Below, one piece after another: positions 36,038-45,044 of a DNA stretch of 64,000 nt. Within the stretch, counting starts at the first letter, position 1, and each line of letters starts with the position of its first letter. The notes beneath the pieces are model-generated. The model worked only from the letters and a program-made list of their open reading frames with translations. It was not told where the DNA came from and did not search any database. This stretch comes from Thermomicrobiales bacterium (lineage in GTDB: Bacteria > Chloroflexota > Chloroflexia > Thermomicrobiales > UBA6265): positions 200,152 to 264,151 of the forward strand of contig JAWKPF010000005.1 in the NCBI GenBank assembly GCA_041390825.1, read 5' to 3'. The translations under genes were made by a program, and so were the position numbers.

Positions 36038-37171
36038 CTATGGACTGTTCGGGTTCAGCTCCGACATCGCCGCCATGACGAAGGTTTCATCGGCCAGTGC
36101 ATAAGGATCGAGATCGGTGTCGTACTCGAGCTGATCACGCTCGCGGAAGAACGATTGCAGCTTGCCGAGTCCCTCGAATGCCACAAACCCGTCCGAGGAG
36201 AAGACGGGATGCACCGACGTCGCGATCAGATCGGCCGGCACTCCTGTGTACTTCTCGATGATGGCCTGCACCGCGGGATCGTCCAGTCCGCCATCGGCAA
36301 GGAGCTTGGAGGCGCGCATGTACCCGGTGACAAACGCCTCGGCCTGCTCTGGATTGTCTGCGAGCCACTGCTGATTGGCGATGATGGCGGTCGGCTGGAT
36401 GTCCTGCACCGGAAAGCTGGAAGCGAGCCGAACGGCGATCCCATCTTGCTCTGCCTGAGTGGCCAGCGGCTCGCCGACCATCGCGGCATCGACCGCGCCG
36501 GCTTCGAGCGCGGCGACCGCATCCGGGAAGGGGAGCACCTCGAGCTGGATGTCGTCGATCGTCAATCCGCCGGTGCCAAGTGCGGCATTCAGCCAGTATT
36601 CGGTCGCTCCACGAGCATTGACCGAGACCTTCTTGCCCTTGAGATCGGCCACCGAGGTGATCGTGCCATCCTCGCAGGACTTCTTCGAAATCATGAGCGG
36701 TGTGGCAACCGGATCGCCCTCAGCGTGGCCCGGAGCGACGATCTTGATCGGCAGGTCTTGCGCTACGCCATTCCAGAATGCCGGGCCCATGCCGGCAAAA
36801 GCGGCATCGAGTTCGCCGCTCGCAGTCAGCACCACCGGATCGGCGCCGCCCGGGAAGGGCTCGAGCTGGACATCGAGTCCTTCCTCCGCATAGTACCCAA
36901 GGTCTTTCGCGACAAAAACCGGCGCAAAGACCATCACCGGAACGAAGCCGACCTTGATCTGCGTAAGCTCTCCGGCGGCTGTGCCGGCCGCGTCAGGAGT
37001 GACGGTAGGAGCCGCAGTGGTGTCCGCCTTGGGCGCGACCTCGCACGTGATAGGCGAAGAGGCGGGAGATCCTTCTTGCGCGCGGGCCACAGATGCACCC
37101 GCCAGGAACGGCGCGGCCACCATTGCCACCAGTATGGCGAGAGCGGGAAGTAGTCTCAGGAATCGCTGCAT
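36038..37171 (-). CDS. ABC substrate-binding protein (NMT1/THI5-like), copy 2
   Basis: A 377-residue exported binding protein with a signal peptide (MQRFLRLLPALAILVAMVAA then GASVARA) and a Thr/Ala/Pro linker to about residue 65. The core IKVGFVPVMVFAPVFVAKDLGYYAEEGLDVQL is the periplasmic-binding fold used for sulfonates, nitrate, aromatic sulfonates or pyrimidines. It is first in the transporter operon and a paralogue of the next gene. Two binding proteins for one permease imply related but different ligands. Confidence 0.92.
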   Translation of the reverse strand: MQRFLRLLPALAILVAMVAAPFLAGASVARAQEGSPASSPITCEVAPKADTTAAPTVTPDAAGTAAGELTQIKVGFVPVMVFAPVFVAKDLGYYAEEGLDVQLEPFPGGADPVVLTASGELDAAFAGMGPAFWNGVAQDLPIKIVAPGHAEGDPVATPLMISKKSCEDGTITSVADLKGKKVSVNARGATEYWLNAALGTGGLTIDDIQLEVLPFPDAVAALEAGAVDAAMVGEPLATQAEQDGIAVRLASSFPVQDIQPTAIIANQQWLADNPEQAEAFVTGYMRASKLLADGGLDDPAVQAIIEKYTGVPADLIATSVHPVFSSDGFVAFEGLGKLQSFFRERDQLEYDTDLDPYALADETFVMAAMSELNPNSP

Positions 37172-37279
37172 GGGTGCGAAGCTCCATTGCTGTTGATCGA
37201 CAAACGAAATCAGGATCTGGTGAAAACGATCAATCCCTGATCTTTGCCACGATCGGCCATTCTAGCAGGCACATCTGAA

Positions 37280-37301
37280 GATTGTGCAAAGCTGCACAAT
37301 C
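37280..37301. promoter_or_regulatory. Inverted repeat upstream of transporter operon
   Basis: GATTGTGCA (37280-37288) and TGCACAATC (37293-37301) are perfect 9-bp inverted halves with a 4-bp centre. The site lies 109 bp upstream of the copy-2 binding protein start and 14 bp after the RraA-like stop. A TAGAAT (minus strand, 37259-37264) lies just downstream. It could be an operator over a promoter, or the terminator of the upstream gene, although the T tract is absent. Confidence 0.45.
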
Positions 37302-37314
37302 CTCCGGATTCGTA

Positions 37315-38013
37315 TCAGTACGTCTTCCCAACCTTGAAATCGGCCAGGTTGAACTTGTCGCTCTTGATGTAATCCATCACGCGGCGCTCGCGGACTCGGA
37401 TCTCTTCGACTGCTGCCGGCAGGCCGTCGAGCGTCTCTCGTGGAACGACGACGATGCCGTTGACGTCACCGTGCAAGATGTCCCCGGTCGAAACCCGCTG
37501 ACCGTCGATCCAGACTGGTTGCCCGACGTCCTGAATGGCGAAGTTCCCATGCGCCACCACGGCAAATGGACAGAAGTAGTGCATCCCGAGCGCGTGGACC
37601 TCGTCGATGTCACGGTACCCGCCGTCGCTGACCATTCCCACCGCCCCGAGCCTGGTGGCAAGAGTGGCCATCACCTCGCCAGCGTAGGCGCACCGATGCG
37701 GGGCGCCGCTGATGTCCTGCATGACGATGACCGCGGGCTTCGGCATCTGCTCGAGCGCGTCCCACATCGCCCAGTACCCGTCGCGACTCGCGACCGGTCC
37801 GGCGGGGTTCGATACCTTTACCGTGAGCGCCTGGCCGACCATGACGCCAAGATCGGGATACAAGCAGCCGATGTTGCCGCCGATGTAGCCGTCGGTGCGG
37901 TCGCGCAGCTCGAACGGTTCGATTGCGTTGGCGATGGTCGGGCTATCGACCGACTTCAGGAATGCGAGCTGCTCATCCGAATATGCGCGGTCAGGCGCAA
38001 CGAAACTGGCCAT
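37315..38013 (-). CDS. RraA-like family protein (possible HMG aldolase)
   Basis: A 232-residue protein of the RraA/HMG-CHA aldolase family. Signatures: SVDSPTIANAIEPFELRDR near the N-terminus, GYWAMWDALEQMPKPAVIV, GEVMATLATRLGAVGMVSDGGYRDIDEV (the R-D-x-D motif used for metal and pyruvate binding) and GDVNGIVVVPRE. Many such proteins act as 4-hydroxy-4-methyl-2-oxoglutarate/oxaloacetate lyases rather than RNase E regulators. Transcription likely stops before the transporter operon. Confidence 0.85.
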   Translation of the reverse strand: MASFVAPDRAYSDEQLAFLKSVDSPTIANAIEPFELRDRTDGYIGGNIGCLYPDLGVMVGQALTVKVSNPAGPVASRDGYWAMWDALEQMPKPAVIVMQDISGAPHRCAYAGEVMATLATRLGAVGMVSDGGYRDIDEVHALGMHYFCPFAVVAHGNFAIQDVGQPVWIDGQRVSTGDILHGDVNGIVVVPRETLDGLPAAVEEIRVRERRVMDYIKSDKFNLADFKVGKTY

Positions 38014-38048
38014 CGGCGACGTGGTCCCCTCTCGTCGAATCGTCTGGG

Positions 38049-39221
38049 CTAGACCGATGTCAAAGTGAGCATCGGCTTGTACTGAAACTCGTTCGCAGAT
38101 TCCTCGACGATGCCGTTGCGGCGATCATCGACGACTTTCAGGATCTCGTCCTTGAGAGCCTGGACCATCTCATCTTCCGGGACAGTTTTCACGATCTTGC
38201 CCTTGCGGAAGATGATGCCTTTGGAGTTGCCGCCAGCGAGGCCAACATCAGCGTCACGCGCTTCACCCGGTCCGTTGACGATGCATCCCATGACGGCCAC
38301 ACGGATCGGTTCGTCGATCTTGTTCAGGAAGACATCGATTTCGTTGGCGATGCTGAAAAGATCGACCTCGACCCGTCCGCACGTTGGGCAGGCGATCATC
38401 GTCGCGCCTTTCTGGCGCAACTCCAGCGTCTTCAGGATCTCGAAGCCGACAAAGACCTCTTCGGTTGGATCGGTCGTGAGCGAAACGCGGATCGTGTCGC
38501 CGATGCCAAGCGCCAACAGTGTGCCCAGCCCAACTGCTGAGCGGACGCTGCCTGCGCGTGGGGTGCCGGCCTCGGTGACGCCAAGGTGGAGCGGATAGTC
38601 ATTCGGCAACGCGGCAAAGCGGCGATACGCCTCCACCATGACTGGCACTTCGAACGCTTTCAGACTGACCTTGATTTCGTAGTAGTCGAGATCTTCGAGG
38701 ATCTTGATGTGCCCGAGCGCGGTGCGGACCATCCATTCCGCGCGCAGCTCCGATTGGGTCGCGTGGACCGCGGCCATCTCGTCGACAAACTCCTGTGGCA
38801 TCGGTGGCACGGACCCGAAGTTGACGCCGATGCGGATCGGGACCATTCGCTCTTTGGCTTTTTCGACGACCTCGACGACGTCCTCATGCTTGCGGATGTT
38901 GCCGGGGTTGAGCCGCAGACCGTGGATGCCGGCGTCGAGCGCCTTGAGCGCCAGCGTGTGCTCGAAATGGATATCCGCGATGAGCGGGACGGGCGAGTAG
39001 GGGACGATCTCGGGCAGCGCAGCCGCGGCCTTGCGGTCGGGAACAGCGATGCGGACGATTTCGCATCCGGCCTCCGCTAGCTCGGTAATCTGCGCCAGGG
39101 TGGCAGCCGGGTCGCGTGTGTCGGCTGTTGCCATCGATTGCACGACGACCGGGTTGTCGCCGCCGATCTTGATGTTGCCGACATTGAGAACGCGAGTCTT
39201 GCGGCGCGGTGCGACAAGCAT
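38049..39221 (-). CDS. ispG: 4-hydroxy-3-methylbut-2-enyl diphosphate synthase IspG
   Basis: A 390-residue iron-sulfur enzyme of the MEP isoprenoid pathway. N-terminal TIM barrel with VVQSMATADTRD and GLRLNPGNIRK; the C-terminal part has cluster cysteines in ACPTCGRVEVDLF and VMGCIVNGPGEARDADVGLAGG. The ATG at 39221 has GGAG about ten bases upstream, and a TTG 15 bases earlier is less likely. It follows the site-2 protease gene closely, the common rseP-ispG arrangement, but dxr is not visible upstream. Confidence 0.97.
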   Translation of the reverse strand: MLVAPRRKTRVLNVGNIKIGGDNPVVVQSMATADTRDPAATLAQITELAEAGCEIVRIAVPDRKAAAALPEIVPYSPVPLIADIHFEHTLALKALDAGIHGLRLNPGNIRKHEDVVEVVEKAKERMVPIRIGVNFGSVPPMPQEFVDEMAAVHATQSELRAEWMVRTALGHIKILEDLDYYEIKVSLKAFEVPVMVEAYRRFAALPNDYPLHLGVTEAGTPRAGSVRSAVGLGTLLALGIGDTIRVSLTTDPTEEVFVGFEILKTLELRQKGATMIACPTCGRVEVDLFSIANEIDVFLNKIDEPIRVAVMGCIVNGPGEARDADVGLAGGNSKGIIFRKGKIVKTVPEDEMVQALKDEILKVVDDRRNGIVEESANEFQYKPMLTLTSV

Positions 39222-39239
39222 CTTGGGGTACTCCAAACG

Positions 39240-40631
39240 TTAGCCGAAGAACGAGTCTCCGCTGATGATCCGCCGGACGTCATTGAACATGATGATGAAC
39301 ATGAACCCAATGAGCACGATGAAACCGACGAGATGAACGAGTCCCTCTTTCTCGGGCGCAATGCGGCGCCCGCGGATGAGCTCGATCAGGACGAACATGA
39401 GCCGGCCGCCATCGAGCGCCGGCAGAGGAAGCAAGTTGAGGAAGGCGAGGTTGAGCGATAGCAGAATCGTGAGCGAAGCCAGGGTATACCAGACCGGCAG
39501 CGCGGTCGTTTCCACCAGTTCGTGTGTGAGCTGCGCCATGCCGACCGGTCCTGCAGTCTGCCGAAGCAGCTCCGGATTGGTGACGAGCTGGACGATTCCG
39601 TCGAACATCAGCGTGGTCTGCCGCCAGGCCTCCTCGAAACCGCGAGGAATGACGTGCAGCAGACCGACCTTCTCGAATACTGGCGACTGGTTCAGCACCT
39701 CGAAGCCGGCGGCATAGATGGGAGTGACGTCGTTCTGGCGCGGGGGCACAAGGATGGTCGTGGTGATCTCTTCACCGTCGCGCTGGATCACGATTGGCAT
39801 CTCGCTGCCCTCGAACCGGGTGAGCTCGGTTTGCAGGACAAAGGTGTTCGTGATCGGGCGACCGTTGGCGGAGATGAGTTTGTCCCCGTCTTGAATCCCG
39901 GCATCCGCCGCGGGAGAACCAGCCGCGATCGTGGTGACTGCCACGTTGGAAATCAAGGGGTCGGCGAGGTTGATGCCAATGCGGCCCTCTCCCTCGGGCG
40001 GGTTTTCGCGGGGGGTCAGAGTGCTGGGGTAGTACTCGCCGCCGCGCTCGATGACGAACTGAACCGGCTCACCCGCCTTCGATCTGGTGTCCTTCACCAG
40101 TTCTTGCACGGTTTGGACCGACTCGCCGTCGACTGAGACGATCCGGTCACCAACCTGCCACCCGGCCGTCGCGGCGGGTGATCCCGCGCCGACACCCGCG
40201 ATGTAGACCTGGTTATGCGGCACGCCCTTGATGCCGACGACCAGGATCATCAGGAAGATCGCAAAGAGGATGTTCATGATGATGCCGGCGGAGAGGAAGA
40301 AGGCGCGCTGAGCCGGGGACTTGGCGTTCATGGAATCGGAATCCATGTTCTCGCCGTCTTCGCCCTTGACGCGCACGAATCCGCCAAACGGGATCAGATT
40401 GATGGAATAGACGACACCGTTGCGCACCCAACCGAAGACCTTCGGCGGGATGCCCATTCCGAATTCCTCGACCTTGACCCCGCACATGCGGGCGGCGAAG
40501 AAGTGGCCGCATTCATGAATGAAGATCAGAAATCCCAGAATTGGGATGATGTAAAACCAGCTCAGGGAAAGCAACGTGTCGCTCCAAAGTGGCGGGTGCT
40601 TGGCAACCGCGTCGCCAAGCACGTGACGCAA
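39240..40631 (-). CDS. Site-2 protease (RseP-like, M50 family)
   Basis: A 463-residue intramembrane zinc protease. Catalytic motif HECGH lies in the first membrane segment (FLIFIHECGHFFAA, residues about 35-48). Two PDZ domains follow: AGSPAATAGWQVGDRIVSVDGE and AGSPAADAGIQDGDKLISANG. The C-terminal membrane motif NLLPLPALDGGRL gives the third zinc ligand. Such proteases cleave anti-sigma factors or remnant signal peptides. The start is uncertain: TTG at 40631 gives a 20-residue cytoplasmic lead; no ATG fits. Confidence 0.93.
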   Translation of the reverse strand: MRHVLGDAVAKHPPLWSDTLLSLSWFYIIPILGFLIFIHECGHFFAARMCGVKVEEFGMGIPPKVFGWVRNGVVYSINLIPFGGFVRVKGEDGENMDSDSMNAKSPAQRAFFLSAGIIMNILFAIFLMILVVGIKGVPHNQVYIAGVGAGSPAATAGWQVGDRIVSVDGESVQTVQELVKDTRSKAGEPVQFVIERGGEYYPSTLTPRENPPEGEGRIGINLADPLISNVAVTTIAAGSPAADAGIQDGDKLISANGRPITNTFVLQTELTRFEGSEMPIVIQRDGEEITTTILVPPRQNDVTPIYAAGFEVLNQSPVFEKVGLLHVIPRGFEEAWRQTTLMFDGIVQLVTNPELLRQTAGPVGMAQLTHELVETTALPVWYTLASLTILLSLNLAFLNLLPLPALDGGRLMFVLIELIRGRRIAPEKEGLVHLVGFIVLIGFMFIIMFNDVRRIISGDSFFG

Positions 40632-40682
40632 CGCTCAATGGTACCACCGCGCCTGCGGGGCGCTTGGCGGCTGGACCATGTA

Positions 40683-42536
40683 TCAGCCGCCAGAGCCGCT
40701 GTCGATCCAGACGTACGGCAGGCTCCAAAGGAGACCGAACCCGTTCGGGTAGAAGTTCTGCAGCTTGGTGGCGTACCCGGTACGGGCGACGCCGAAGCGA
40801 AGCGGGCCAACCGGCTGATCTTCCCAGACCAGCTGCGACTGGTCGATCAGCAACTGCGTGCGTGCGTCCGCATCGAACTCAACCCGCTGCCGCTCGTCGA
40901 TTGTGTCCCATTGCTCGCTGCAGTAGTGTGAGAAGTTCAGACCGGTTGTGGCCGCGTCGCATGAGAAGAGCGCGGTCTGGTTTCCATCCGGCGAGAGGCT
41001 CACCGCAAGCAACGCCATGTCGAAATCGCCCGATTCGAGCCGCTCGATGAGCGCGGCGCCGTTGATCGAAGTCAGATCGATCTTGACGCCGATTTCCTCC
41101 CACGCTTCTTTCATGTAGGTGACCAGCTGGTCGACCACTGGTTCCCCACCGGAGTAGAGGAAGTCGAACTCCAGCTTCTGGCCATCCTTGGTCATGACCC
41201 CGTCGTCGAGCGTCCAACCCGCTTCCGCCAGCAGCGCCTTTGCTTTCTCGGGATCGAAGTCATATGGCGGCTGCATCTGGCTGGGGGCATACGCCGGTGA
41301 GATGGGCGGTTGGGTGCCGACGGCGGCCTCTCCATAGCCGAAGTAAATGTTCTGCGTAATCGAGTTGCGGTCGAGCGCGTAGAAGAGCGCTTGCCGGACC
41401 CGTTGGTCCTGGAACAGTTCGGTCTGGGCAGGATCGAGATTGAAGGCGTAGTAGGTGAAGTTGAAGAAATCGTAGACATCGACCGCAAGGCCATCGGTCG
41501 CCTGTACCGAGGCCATCTGCGCCGGCGGCACGAACTCCATGATGTCGATTTCCTGCTGCTTGAGCGCCAGCACCGAGCTGTCGGAGTCGGGAAGGACGCG
41601 AAGTGTCAGACCGTCGATGTAGGGCACCTTGTCGTAGTAGTCGTCGTTGCGCACCACACTGACATGGTCGCCCTGCACCCATTCCTGGAATTTGAACGGC
41701 CCGGTTCCGATCACTCGCGCGGGATCCTGACCCGTGCTGCCACCATCAAACGACCAACTCGCGGGCTCGACATCGCCCCAAATGTGCTTCGGCATGATGG
41801 TGATCGCGCCGGGACCTTCGTAGAGGAAGGTGACCAGCTTTTCGCGCGCTTTCATCTCGAAGGTGTTTTCATCGATGACTCGGTAGCTTTCGACCGCATC
41901 GTTGACGATCGAGCGATAGGGGAAGCCTGTGTTCGGATCGAGCGCGGCGTCGAAGCTGAAGGCAACGTCTTCGGCGGTGAAATCGACGCCGTCATGCCAT
42001 GTGGCATCCTGGTTGAGATGGAAGGTATAGGTCAATTCGTCATCCGCGACATCCCACGAATCGGCCAGACCAGGCACTGGACGTCCATCGAGCGGGCTGA
42101 TGCCAATCAGCGACTCGAAAATCGCGCCGGTGATCAGTTGGGTGGTTGTGTCGTTGGTCAGTAGACCGTTCACGGTGCTGATATCGCCGGCTTCCGCAAG
42201 CAACACCGTGCCTCCGGTTTGCGCGGCCTCGGACATTGGGCAGGCGGCCAGCAGCTCGGCAGTGAACTCCTCGCGGGTAGGTGGCTCCAGAAGAGAGGGT
42301 GAGGCAACGCCGGCGGTGGGGGAGCCGGTCGAAGTGGTGACCGCGGCCATGCACGTTTCGCGCTGGGCGATCGGGCTCGCCTGGGTCTGGGGGGCCGCAG
42401 TTGGCGTGTTGTCCTTCTTGTCGCCATCGCCGCCACCGCAAGCGGCGAGCACCAGCAACAGGATCAGACCGACTACCAACAATCGGCTCTGCGCCAACCA
42501 GGACGAAATCGCGGTTTCTCCGCTGCGCACGTGCAT
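40683..42536 (-). CDS. Peptide-binding lipoprotein (SBP family 5)
   Basis: A 617-residue extracytoplasmic binding protein with a lipobox: LLVVGLILLLVLAACGGG places the lipidated Cys near residue 32. The mature core has LADSWDVADDELTYTFHLNQDATWHDGVDF and EDVAFSFDAALDPNTGFPYRS typical of oligopeptide/nickel binding proteins. ATG at 42536 has GGGAG five to six bases upstream. No partner permease is present. A second, Tat-exported member of the same family is at 23316-25373. Confidence 0.93.
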   Translation of the reverse strand: MHVRSGETAISSWLAQSRLLVVGLILLLVLAACGGGDGDKKDNTPTAAPQTQASPIAQRETCMAAVTTSTGSPTAGVASPSLLEPPTREEFTAELLAACPMSEAAQTGGTVLLAEAGDISTVNGLLTNDTTTQLITGAIFESLIGISPLDGRPVPGLADSWDVADDELTYTFHLNQDATWHDGVDFTAEDVAFSFDAALDPNTGFPYRSIVNDAVESYRVIDENTFEMKAREKLVTFLYEGPGAITIMPKHIWGDVEPASWSFDGGSTGQDPARVIGTGPFKFQEWVQGDHVSVVRNDDYYDKVPYIDGLTLRVLPDSDSSVLALKQQEIDIMEFVPPAQMASVQATDGLAVDVYDFFNFTYYAFNLDPAQTELFQDQRVRQALFYALDRNSITQNIYFGYGEAAVGTQPPISPAYAPSQMQPPYDFDPEKAKALLAEAGWTLDDGVMTKDGQKLEFDFLYSGGEPVVDQLVTYMKEAWEEIGVKIDLTSINGAALIERLESGDFDMALLAVSLSPDGNQTALFSCDAATTGLNFSHYCSEQWDTIDERQRVEFDADARTQLLIDQSQLVWEDQPVGPLRFGVARTGYATKLQNFYPNGFGLLWSLPYVWIDSGSGG

Positions 42537-42842
42537 GAACTCCCTCGGTGATGCCAGGGTCAGCGCGGCGCGCTCGAACCCGAATCTCTCGTGACCCGGC
42601 ATGATACCCGACACGGCGGAAACGGGGTCTTGAGCCGTGTGTCCTGAGCGGTAGTGTGGGCCATGGCAAACGGCTCGCTGGTTATGAAATCGACGCAGTG
42701 CGCGATATGGCGGATTGCGCCAATCCTCTTGCATACTTCCCGGTCGCATGCGCGTGTTTCGCGATGAAGCGGATCAGGAACGCCCGATCTGGCCAACGTG
42801 GGTTCGGCTTGGGCGATGAGGAGCCGGAAAGGCAGGGCCGAG

Positions 42843-43955
42843 ATGATCGTTGGCGTTCCCACTGAAGTGAAAGACCGCGAAGGCCGAGTGTCGACAACGC
42901 CAGGGGGCGTTGCGGAGCTGGTCGCGCACGGGCATCGCGTGTTGGTGGAAGCGGGAGCGGGCGACGGAAGCGGCTTTTCCGATGGCGCCTACGAGCGAGC
43001 CGGGGCGGAGATCATTCCCTCGCATGCCGCGGTGTTCGATCGAGCCGACATGTTGCTCAAGGTCAAGGAACCGGTTCCTGCCGAGTACAACCTCCTACGC
43101 GAAAATCAGCTCCTCTTCACCTACCTGCATCTGGCTGCGGACGAGGCGCTCACCCGCTGCCTCATGGAGCGGAAGGTGCAGGCAGTGGCCTATGAAACGG
43201 TCCAGCTGCCAAACCGATCGCTCCCGCTGCTGACCCCGATGAGCGAAGTCGCTGGCCGAATGTCGGTCCAGGTGGGCGCCCATTATCTGCAACGCAACGA
43301 GGGCGGCTATGGCGTACTGCTGGGTGGGGTTCCGGGTGTCGAACCGGCGAACGTCGTCATCATCGGCGGTGGCATCGTGGGGACCAATGCCGCGCAGATC
43401 GCGCTCGGCATGGGTGCTCGTGTGTCGATCATCGATCTCAATGTCGACCGTCTTCGTCAACTGGACCTATTGCTGCACGGGCGGTTGACAACCCTTCCGT
43501 CGAACCGGACGACAATCGGTGATGCAGTGGCTGATGCGGATCTGGTGATCGGTGGGGTCTTGCTTCCCGGAGCGCGGGCGCCGAGGCTGGTGACCGCGTC
43601 GATGATCGATCAGATGCGCACTGGATCGGTGGTGGTCGATGTGGCCATCGATCAGGGCGGCTGCATCGAAACCGCCAAACCGACCACTCATAGCAAACCG
43701 ACCTACGAAGTCTCGGGTGTGATCCACTACTGCGTAACCAATATGCCGGGGGCCGTGCCGCGCACCAGCACCATCGCGCTTTCGAATGTCACCCTTCCCT
43801 ATGCCCTTGCGCTGGCGGACCATGGACTGGTCGCGTCAGCGGAAGCCGATCCGGCTCTGGCGGCTGGGATCAACGTCCTCAATGGACATATTGTGTATCA
43901 GGCAGTGGCAGACGCCTTCGATCTGCCATACTCATCGTGGCAATCGGTTGCCTGA
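42843..43955 (+). CDS. ald: Alanine dehydrogenase
   Basis: A 370-residue enzyme catalysing reversible NAD-dependent oxidative deamination of L-alanine to pyruvate and ammonium. Motifs: MIVGVPTEVKDREGRVSTTPGGV with the substrate-binding Arg, KVKEP, FTYLHLAADEALT with the catalytic His, Rossmann VVIIGGGIVGTNAAQIALGMGA, DVAIDQGGC and the late NMPGAVPRTSTIALSNVTLPY. ATG at 42843. It is divergent from the peptide-binding lipoprotein, and a few bases separate it from a xerD-type gene. Confidence 0.96.
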   Translation: MIVGVPTEVKDREGRVSTTPGGVAELVAHGHRVLVEAGAGDGSGFSDGAYERAGAEIIPSHAAVFDRADMLLKVKEPVPAEYNLLRENQLLFTYLHLAADEALTRCLMERKVQAVAYETVQLPNRSLPLLTPMSEVAGRMSVQVGAHYLQRNEGGYGVLLGGVPGVEPANVVIIGGGIVGTNAAQIALGMGARVSIIDLNVDRLRQLDLLLHGRLTTLPSNRTTIGDAVADADLVIGGVLLPGARAPRLVTASMIDQMRTGSVVVDVAIDQGGCIETAKPTTHSKPTYEVSGVIHYCVTNMPGAVPRTSTIALSNVTLPYALALADHGLVASAEADPALAAGINVLNGHIVYQAVADAFDLPYSSWQSVA

Positions 43956-44005
43956 GTCGAGGTCTGGTCGGCTCGTATTTGGCCCAGGCGTGTGGAAGCA
44001 GAGGC

Positions 44006-44965
44006 ATGCAGTCGGAAGAGTCCCTACACACAACCGTCAACGCGTTCATCGACGAACTGACCAACGAACGGGGCTTCTCCGTCAACACTGTCGCCGCCTA
44101 CCGCAATGACCTAAGCCAGTTCGCCGGATATCTGGCCGCGCCGCCACAGGAAGACCAGCTGGCTCCGCTCTCCTCATGGAGTGGTTTGACGTCGGAGCAT
44201 CTTGGCCGCTACCTCTCGTACATGTACGGGCGGCAATACGCGGCCTCCACTGTTGCCCGCAAGACCGCGGCGTTGAAGTCTTTTTGCCATTACCTGACCG
44301 ACAACGGCGTGCTGCGCGAGGATCCATCGCAGTCGCTCGCTTCCCCGCGGGTCGACCGATACGTTCCACGCGCCATTTCCGAGCAGGAAGTCCGCCAGCT
44401 TCTCGACGAGCCCAGGCAGGCCGCGAAATCCCGGCGACCCGATGCGCTCCGGGATCTCGCCATGATCGAGGCGCTCTATTCCTCCGGGATGCGCGTGAGC
44501 GAGCTGGTGGCGCTGGATGTCGACGATGTCGATTTCGATTCCAATCAGGTCGCGTGCCCGGGCAAGGCCGGACGGCGCAGACTCGTGCCGTTGCGTGAAC
44601 AGGCGATCGATGCGATCGACGACTATCTCAAGAACGGTCGCACCGAGTTGGCCAATCCCGATGAAAACGCGCTGTTCGTCAATCATCGTGGGTCCCGGCT
44701 GACCCGCCAGGGATTTTGGCTGATTCTCAAGGCGTATGCCGAAGAAGCCAAGATCGACAACATCACGCCCCACACGTTGCGGCATTCGTTTGCGACCCAT
44801 GCGCTGCGCGACGGCGCGGAGCTGCGCGACGTGCAGCAACTCCTCGGGCATGTCAGCATCTCCACCACGCAGGTCTACAAGCTGGTTTCGGTCGATGACG
44901 GTCCCGTGCTCGAGAGCGAGACAATCGTCGTGGAAGAGTTGGCGATCAGTCGCGCCGACGGTTGA
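44006..44965 (+). CDS. xerD: Tyrosine recombinase XerC/XerD-like
   Basis: A 319-residue tyrosine recombinase, likely the chromosome dimer resolvase. The SAM-like N-domain (residues 1-110) is followed by the catalytic domain with R in SGMRVSELVAL, K in PGKAGRRRLVPL, HxxR in HTLRHSFATH, H in LLGHVSISTTQ and the nucleophile Tyr in QVYKL. The ATG at 44006 has GGAAG upstream. Its housekeeping neighbours and normal length argue against a mobile-element integrase. XerC versus XerD is not resolved. Confidence 0.88.
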   Translation: MQSEESLHTTVNAFIDELTNERGFSVNTVAAYRNDLSQFAGYLAAPPQEDQLAPLSSWSGLTSEHLGRYLSYMYGRQYAASTVARKTAALKSFCHYLTDNGVLREDPSQSLASPRVDRYVPRAISEQEVRQLLDEPRQAAKSRRPDALRDLAMIEALYSSGMRVSELVALDVDDVDFDSNQVACPGKAGRRRLVPLREQAIDAIDDYLKNGRTELANPDENALFVNHRGSRLTRQGFWLILKAYAEEAKIDNITPHTLRHSFATHALRDGAELRDVQQLLGHVSISTTQVYKLVSVDDGPVLESETIVVEELAISRADG

Positions 44966-44987
44966 TTTGTCATAATCGTTTCGCCAC

Positions 44988-45015
44988 GGCGGGGTCACGG
45001 AGTCGTGGCCCCGCC
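44988..45015 (+). terminator. Terminator hairpin between xerD and glyS
   Basis: The arms 44988-44999 and 45004-45015 form a 12-bp stem with one T-G pair and a GAGT loop, followed by ACTTGTTTGTC. It ends 23 bp after the xerD stop and 30 bp before the glyS start, so it separates the two units or partly attenuates glyS. Confidence 0.7.
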
Positions 45016-45044
45016 ACTTGTTTGTCTGGAAAGAGCAGGAGCCG

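Noticed and set aside
44006..44965. Tyrosine recombinase as integrase of a mobile element
   Set aside because: No attachment repeats, no phage or plasmid genes nearby, and XerD-like length and motifs between housekeeping genes.
44966..45044. T-box riboswitch upstream of glyS
   Set aside because: Only 79 bp between stop and start, and no T-box AGGGTGGNACCGCG sequence; only a plain hairpin is present.
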